64,000 bases of DNA, taken from Scleropages formosus. Its lineage: Eukaryota; Chordata; Actinopteri; Osteoglossiformes; Osteoglossidae. Below the pieces are notes generated by a model, which searched no databases, was not told the DNA's origin, and worked only from the letters and a program-made list of their open reading frames with translations. A program made the translations under genes and the position numbers. The stretch is from positions 13,646,001-13,710,000 of the forward strand of contig NC_041827.1 in the NCBI RefSeq assembly GCF_900964775.1, written 5' to 3'. Below are positions 57,206 through 64,000 of this stretch, piece by piece (positions within the stretch are counted from its first letter, which is position 1; each line of letters begins with the position of its first letter).

Positions 57206-58598
57206 TGCGATAAAAAAGCATTATTTTACTATATGATAATAAATGCTGTAAAAATGTAAACATGAATGTAAAACAAAAAATTGCAAAGGGAATGGAATGG
57301 TGTTCAGTTGAGTTTGGGTGTGCATGTGTGTGTGCGTGTGTATGTGTGGTTTGGGTGGTTGTTTTCTGGTCCAGCAGCCTTCCATGGGTTGACTCTGCAT
57401 AGCGTTTTCCTCACATCAGCCGTGGCAAGACATAGCATCTGGTTGTTGGGAGGAAGGGTGGTCTTCCTCGCCGCCACGTCATTCTGCGCCTCAGACCGAG
57501 CGTAGAAGTTGTTCAGTGCGTCTGGAAGGGAGGCATCACTGTCACAGGCAGGTGGAAGTTGTCCTGCGGTTGGTGATGGCCTGGATGCCCTTTTAAACGC
57601 GTTGCGTGTCGCCGCCGTTCTTGAAGGTAGCTGTGGATTCTCTGGCCGTGTGCGCGCTTTGCCTCTCTGATGCCCGGGACAGTTTGGCCCTCGCTGTTCT
57701 TACGGCCACCTTGTCCCCTGCTTTGAAGGCAGAAGCCTCGGGTCCTCGGCAATGCACGCACCTTGGCAGTCATCCACGGCTTCTGGTTGGAGCGTGTAGT
57801 GATGGTCTTGGAGGCGGTGACGTGGTCGTTGCACTTGCTGATGTAGCTGGTCACTGATGCATGCATTCCTCCCCAGTTGGTGGAGTCATCATTGGTTGCA
57901 GCATCCCTGGACATGTGCCAGTCAGTGCGATCAAAGGGAATCCTGAGGAGCAGAGATGGTTCCTGCTGGGCAGGTTTTCATCTGTTTCAGAACCGTTTGG
58001 CGCGTCTGACGAGCGGAGCGGTCCGTATGCTGGGAACAGCATAATAGAGATGTTGTCCGAGTACCCGAGGTGAGGGCGGGGCTCTGCCCGGAAAGCGCCG
58101 GGGATGTTCTATAAAAAACATCCATCTCCTTTGCCGCTCTTGTTGAAAAGTCCACATGTTTATGGAATTAGTGCGCACCGACTTGAGATTGGCTTGTGCG
58201 CATTCTGCAGTTTGCTAATAGCCCCACCACAGCTCACACTGCATCTCCTTAACATTTGCACTGGGGGAATGTATACTCTGACTATACGGACAGTGGTGAA
58301 TTCCTGCAGTAGATAAAATGGTCTGCATGTAACAGTCACAAACTCCAACAGCGATGAGCAGTAACTAGAGACAAGCACCGAGTTCTTGCACCAATTCGTG
58401 TTGATGTAAACACAACAAGCCACCACCGCGAGCCTTACCGCACAGAGACAGAGCTGCATTTCTGTCGGCACGGAAACGAGGCGAGCCCGTCTAGGTGAAT
58501 GACGGCGTCTGGAACTCTGTCTCTGAGAAATGTCTCCATGAAAAGGAAGATGCGGCAGTCTCTAAACTCACGGCACGTAGTGTGTGGCGGGAGTTAAT
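57206..58598 (-). mobile_element. CR1/L2-type LINE with its reverse transcriptase deleted, minus strand
   Basis: Counterpart of 21575-22944 with the same large deletion. Many extra one-base gains and losses relative to that copy split the endonuclease frame. Confidence 0.8.
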
Positions 58599-58603
58599 AT
58601 TAG

Positions 58604-59485
58604 TGTCACAGACTGAGCTGTGACAGGCAAGTTGTTCAAGGAATCAGCAAGATGCCGGCAAAGTACCATCATGTAACGCTGAACCTTGTTGCTGTTGCCT
58701 GTCACATGCATTTTATCTTGTATTGTTAAAAATTGTTTGTTCTGGTTTTGTATTTCATTTAACACTGTTTGTTTGAACTAGATTGGGTGCCGGGAAAGGC
58801 CTACCGGTATCTGTCTGGTTGTCATTAACTAATATTTCTTTTATAAAGATATATGTACTGTTGTGGAGTGAATGTAATTTATGGTTTTTAGAAGAACATT
58901 TCTGTAGACTTTTCCTTACCCTGTAGCTGTCTGGTGTTACTGCTTGTGTTTGGTGCCTTGTGTTGGAAACCCGATGGAGTCACTATTTGGGGGTATATCT
59001 AGGGGGGAGTCCTTGGGCACAACCAACTAGGCAGGGGTGTTTTACTGTGTAGTGTGAAAGTTTTTATAAGATGTATGTAGGGATTTTTATAGTAAAAGTG
59101 TTGTATTGTTTGTATGTTTTAGTATTTAAGTATTATTTTAGAATGTAATTTTGGGGGAAAGTATTTGAAATAAATTGAGGCTGTTACGGTATAATCGAGG
59201 GCGGAGCTATTGCTATATAGGTTTGTATTAGGCACTAGTGAGGGAGATTGATACAAACTTATGTAGTTACTCTCATGCAGTGAATAGGAGAGTGATGCAT
59301 TAATGTTGATATAAGGGCTAAGCCCATGGCTCATAGGCCTCATGTTCTTTATAACTTTATGTTTGTTTTGTACTTGGTTGAGGGTTTATGTGTTTGAAGA
59401 ATACTTTTTAGTAAAGGGAAATAAACCTTTTGGTCCACTACTTCAATTCTCCACTGCTGCTTCCATCCGTGTCCATACCTTCACA
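58604..59485. mobile_element. solo LTR (882 bp), copy in the G unit
   Basis: Same element and site as 22950-23840, flanked by attag at 58599-58603 and 59486-59490. No internal region. Fossil, non-coding. Confidence 0.75.
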
Positions 59486-59544
59486 ATTAGGATGATAATT
59501 AAAAAATAATATTCCTTAATAATAATAAGTAATAAATAGTAAGC

Positions 59545-59728
59545 TGGGGGATGCGGTGGCGCAGTGGGTTTGGCTGGGTCCTGCTCTCTGGCATGCCTGG
59601 GCTTCGAGTCCTGCTTGGGGTGCCTTGTGATAGACTGGCGTCCTGTCCAGGATGCGTACCCTCCCCCTCCGGCCCTGCGCGCTGCCGGGCTAGGCCCCGG
59701 AATGCCGTGACCCCGCTTGGGAGAAGCT
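59545..59728 (+). repeat. diverged tRNA-derived SINE, plus strand
   Basis: Counterpart of 23900-24081; box B-like 'GCTTCGAGTCCT', no (TG)n tail. Confidence 0.7.
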
Positions 59729-59804
59729 GTAGACATTGGTTGGTATACTTGTGATTTATTAAAAAAAAAATGCCAGATCCCTTGGAGAAAAGCCTCAGCC
59801 AAGT

Positions 59805-60180
59805 AATAAATAATAATAATTCAAGTTCCTAGGTTTATTGGGGGACTACATCTGTGCACACAGACCAGTCTGTAAACTGGTGTATTGCTACAAACGCACA
59901 TTTTAATTTCTGTGCACCACGAAAACGTTTTCAATATGGATTTTGCACACAAACACATACACACACAGAGACAGGAATACTGCGTTTTGTGCAAATTAAG
60001 CCATACGATAGTATCTAGTATATATGCAATAAATATGATTGAGTCCTCTAACACACCTGCACATGGGCAATAGTTGACTTGACTGGTTGAACCAGTTGGC
60101 TTTGAATTCACTAAAACTAAGCCAAGAACACACATGACATACATTCCACAAAATTACAAGCCACCTGTACATATAGAGCT
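59805..60180 (+). promoter_or_regulatory. promoter region of gene G
   Basis: Counterpart of the gene C promoter, with the CACCTG E-box and the weak 'acatatag' TATA region near 60169-60176. Confidence 0.5.
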
Positions 60181-60247
60181 CCCGGATCAAATACATCAGT
60201 GAGTCAGAAAATCCCAGCTCATCACAGAGTCCAGAAGGTTTGCAGAC

Positions 60248-63200
60248 ATGCTGAGGTTTCTACTGCTGAGTGCGCTCATGGCACTGGGTAAGGACCTTCT
60301 TTTCTACAGCAAAGATTTTCACTCAATCACATTACCAGTATGCCTTGTTACATACATTGTTACATTGACTGATCTTAGTCAATTTCTTGCAAGGTTCACG
60401 ATAGTTTTCACATTGTTCTAATGTTGGCTGTCTTTTGGTTTTCCCCAGTGCCTGCTGAGCAAAATGTAAAGCCCAGTACATGGAAGCATTGCAAGACAGG
60501 GTTGTGGGGGGGAGTGTCGCCAAACCTCATGCTTGGCCCTGGCAGGTAAAATACATACCGGTGTTGAATGTTTTTGTCAGTTTCAGAATTCTTTCCTTCT
60601 GTTTACCCCCTGTCAGTTTTTTTTTTGGTCATCACTGGAAATTAATACTTTTGCTCTACTGGCCTCTATAAGTGAGAGTGAGGTTTATGCCCCTTTAAGT
60701 GATGGTCATTTAAGTGAATAATTATGGAGATATAATGTACCTGAAGTCTTGTTCTCTCCCAGATCTCCCTTCAGTACCTGTCACGTGGTTCGTACTACCA
60801 CAACTGTGGAGGTTCTCTGGTCAGGAGAGGCTGGGTGATGACAGCTGCCCACTGTGTGTCTATGTGAGTTCAGTTCCTGTGATTTATTGTTATTTATTTA
60901 CAAGCTGGGGGGTGTGGTGGTGCAGTGGGTTGAACCAGGTCCTGCTCTCCGGTGGGTCTGGGGTTCGAGTCCTGCTTGGGGTGCCTTGTGACGGACTGGC
61001 GTCCCGTCCTGGGTGTGTCTCCTCCCCCTCCGGCCTTACGCCCTGTGTTAGTGGGTAGGCTCCGGTTCCCCGTGACCCCGTATGACAAGCGGTTCAGAAA
61101 ATGTGTGTGTGTGTGTGTATTTGCAAACTCAAGCTCTCTACTTTAAACCCCCATTCTGCTGTGGTACTACACACACACACACACACATTTTCAGAACCGC
61201 TTGTCCCATACGGGGTCACAAGGAACCAGAGCCAACCCGGTAACACAGGGCGTAAGGCCGGAGGGGGAGGAGACACACCCAGGACAGGACGCCAGTCCGT
61301 CACAAGGCATCCCAAGCAGGACTCGAACCCCAGACCCACCGGAGAGCAGGACTGTGGTCCAACCCACTGCGCCACCACACAACACTTTGTAAGACACCTT
61401 GTACAAAATCTGTATCCAATAATATGTGAAGTTCATTGATTAATTTATTAGAAATTACATACGTTTATGGAAAACAGACTGTAACACATGCCCTAATACC
61501 TTCAGTTTTGCATATTGTACTACTTTATAGTTTCGGGGTGTGGCGAGTGGTTCTTGGAGCTCAAAAGATCACTGCCAATGAGCCAACACAGCAGGTGGTC
61601 AGGGTGACCAACATCTACATACACCCTAACTGGGACCCCAACAATGCTTCCAGTGGGTGAGTGGACGAGTCAGAAGAGTTTTTCTCACTTTATATATGGG
61701 AAGTGCTATAGAGCCTCTTTTTTTTTGCCTAATAGTTGTTACTGTATATGCCATCAAGCTCATCATGACTCACCACAACCACTGATGCTGTTTGTGTGGT
61801 AAGGGAGGAACAGAACTGGTTTGCAGGTGTCTTCTTTGTGTGTGTGGGGGGTGCAAACACGGGGAGAAACATGTCAACTGCAGTCTCCCTGAGCAGCTAA
61901 AGAGCTTTGACATACCAATGTCACCCGGTGTGCCACCACGTCCCATTTTTACATCAAATGAAATATACTGAAATTAGCCTACAAAAATACAGTGAAATTT
62001 TCCACTGTTGTCTAAATCAATGTGTTACGTTTTGAAATTGAGATGTGGACTTTCTGAGCAGCACAGTGGTACCCCAACAGCATCCAAGCAGCACATTCAA
62101 GCATATGTTCAAATCCAGGTCATGGCATGCAGAGTCTGCATGTTCTCCCTGTATTAACAACCCAGGAATGTGCATTGTGAGCTATTCTGTACTCTGCCTT
62201 TCCATGGGAACTGTGACTGTGGCGACTTAAATTCGACTTTACGACGTATGCTTACGGATGTGTCATGATATCTGAAAAACTGAGTGGTGGAAATGTTATG
62301 TTACACATGGAGGCTTTTTATTAGAATTTTAAGACAGTGCAAACAACTTAAACACAAATACACCCAAATACAACAATTTGTTTTTACAACAAGTGCACAT
62401 AGGACAGCTAAAAGTCAACAAAGAATGAGTTTACAAAATACACACACACACACACGGTATATAGACTTTAAAGTCCTGTCACACTAAGGAGAATTTTTGT
62501 TATGTGATCACCTGTATGGCTCACTTACCTCCCTAGGGATGATATTGCTCTGCTTCGTCTTTCCTCCAATGTTACCCTCAACTCCTACGTGCAGCTGGCT
62601 TCTCTACCCACACCAGGACAGATCCTGCCCAACAACAACCCCTGCTACATCACAGGCTGGGGCAGCACCCAGAGTGAGAATAATCAAGCAGCCCTTTACC
62701 AGTGTTAATCTGGGTCTAATTCATTATTCTTTAACTTGTTTACCTAATAGTGTGTTCTCTGGTGTGCCGGTCTCTTCTGCTGTGAGAGCTGTTCTCTCAC
62801 TGTCTTAAACTGTCATCCTCTGTGACTCATCTACCTTCATCTCTCCAGCTGGCGTCCACTATCTGATGTGTTAAAGCAGGCCTACTTACCTGTAAGGAAC
62901 TATGAAACCTGCTCCAGGAGTGACTGGTGGGGCAGCATAGTCAAGAAAAGCATGGTCTGTGCAGGAGGCTCCAGGAACTCTGGATGCAGTGTGAGGGAGC
63001 CCTTCTTACTACTGTCACTGCAGTGAACTCACCTGACACTGATTTATTATGAAAAAGTCTGAAACATTTAACTTTTTGATGAAAGTGATTTATGGCTATG
63101 TGTTTTTTAAAAGCTGCTTAAATCCAATTAATACTTCTGAAATTGTGTAGGAACACTCCATCAGGTATCCATAAACTTGCCTTTTATTTACTCAAAGTCT

Positions 63201-63901
63201 GTTACTTTTCAGGGTGACTCTGGTGGCCCACTGAACTGTAAGGTCAAAGGACGTTACTATGTCCATGGTGTGACCAGTTTTGGGTCTTCCCTCCGTTGCA
63301 ACACGCCAAAGAAACCCACCGTTTTCACCCGAGTCTCAGCTTACATCGGCTGGATGGAAGGAGTGAGTACCTGTAGACTCCTACTGGCCAATCACACGGA
63401 GTCACTATTCACGAGAACCAATGAGAATTGTTTGTCTTAGAACAAGTGTACTTTTACAACTGGGGCAGTTGGTGGCACTGTGTTTTTGGCCATTGGCTTT
63501 CAAGCTGAATTTTTCTGCTTTCAATCCCCTCTTGCTGTACTAACCTGGATTGAGGTAATTGACACAATAAAGTTGAACTGGGGGCAGTTGGTATCTTAGC
63601 AGTTAAAGCTGTTGCTTTTGGATCTAAAGGTCACAGATTCAAATTCCACCTTCAGCAATAGTACCCTTGAGCAAGGTATTTGCCCTAAAAATTACCCCAG
63701 TAAAATGACCCAACTGTATAAATGGATAAATAAGTAACTTAACATTGTGAGTCACATCAGAGAAAAGCACCAGCTAAATGAATAATTGTAAGTTAGTAGA
63801 TAATTGCAAGTGGATTGCTGTTAATGTTTTTCATTGCGCATTAATGTATGGTGTGTATGTTAATTTATGTCCTGTTTCTGTTACAGATTATGGGTTATTA
63901 A
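60248..63901 (+). CDS. elastase gene G: copy of gene C with two coding frameshifts (pseudogene or assembly error)
   Basis: Exon positions: 60248-60287, 60449-60545, 60763-60863, 61531-61656, 62537-62673, 62849-62990, 63213-63362 and 63887-63901. Compared with gene C, exon 2 lacks one base ('aagcccagtac' against 'aagccgcagtac'), and exon 6 lacks one ('ctggcgtccac' against 'ctggcggtccac'), so the frame is lost before the mature enzyme. All splice sites, His57 (TAAHC), Asp102 and GDSGGP are otherwise kept, as are Gly216, Arg219 and the acid-poor calcium loop. Introns of this copy and the whole 53-64 kb block show many similar single-base losses, mostly in short runs, so uncorrected long-read error is as likely as real decay. 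The gene was placed here as CDS with that warning. Confidence 0.7.
60906..61119 (+). repeat. tRNA-derived SINE in intron 3 of gene G, plus strand
   Basis: Counterpart of 25269-25482. Confidence 0.8.
61169..61379 (-). repeat. tRNA-derived SINE in intron 3 of gene G, minus strand
   Basis: Counterpart of 25531-25741; forms the same opposed pair with the plus-strand SINE. Confidence 0.8.
63580..63785 (+). repeat. second tRNA-like SINE family in intron 7 of gene G
   Basis: Counterpart of 5328-5532 and 27946-28150. Confidence 0.6.
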
Positions 63902-64000
63902 AACCATGAGGTCAAGTGTCATAATGACACTCAACTGGATACTTTCTCATCATTGAAGATATGATCCATCTTTCACAAATTTCTCTCCACTTCAGACATG

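Overview
The window is vertebrate nuclear DNA, almost certainly from a teleost fish. It has spliced genes with GT-AG introns, a pancreatic-elastase family, tRNA-derived SINEs with (TG)n tails, RTE/Rex3-like and CR1/L2-like LINEs, and IS630/Tc1-type transposon relics. The abundant SINE with the GGTTCGAGTCCC box B might point to a basal teleost such as a bony-tongue, but that is a guess from memory. There are no bacterial-style operons, CRISPR arrays or convincing tRNA/rRNA genes.

The host content is one tandem, same-strand array of eight-exon chymotrypsin-like elastase (CELA1-type) genes: A (2453-5651), B (12788-15657), C (24611-28269), a two-exon relic D (35217-35612), E (36521-39618), F (47327-50196) and G (60248-63901). 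Every intact copy has exons of 40, 98, 101 or 104, 126, 137, 143, 150 and 15 nt, giving 269 or 270 residues. A and E look like active secreted elastase zymogens: His57, Asp102 and Ser195 are present with a Ser189/Val216/Thr226 pocket. C has the triad but a changed calcium loop and pocket. B and F have perfect splice sites and open frames, yet both carry His57Gln and Ser195Gly, so they are predicted non-catalytic elastase homologues with identical protein sequence. G is a near copy of C with one-base losses in exons 2 and 6; the surrounding ~11 kb is full of similar single-base losses, so an assembly or polishing problem is likely.

The array grew by block duplication. The B-C block (about 8.4-31 kb) is repeated as the F-G block (about 42-64 kb). 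The 3' flank of A (5.1-8.4 kb) is repeated after C (27.7-31 kb), and the switch point falls inside exon 7 of A. Each unit carries a cassette upstream of the gene: an IS630/Tc1-like transposase relic, a tRNA-derived SINE, a degenerate copy of the elastase promoter module, a minus-strand CR1/L2-type LINE, then the real promoter. The C and G cassettes also hold a Rex3-like LINE and a solo LTR. B, E and F each have a second, orphan terminal exon about 1.2-1.8 kb downstream of the first.

No unknown multi-gene system is visible. The most interesting content is the catalytically dead elastase pair, the mosaic history of gene A, the altered gene C, and the repeated orphan promoter and terminal-exon pieces.
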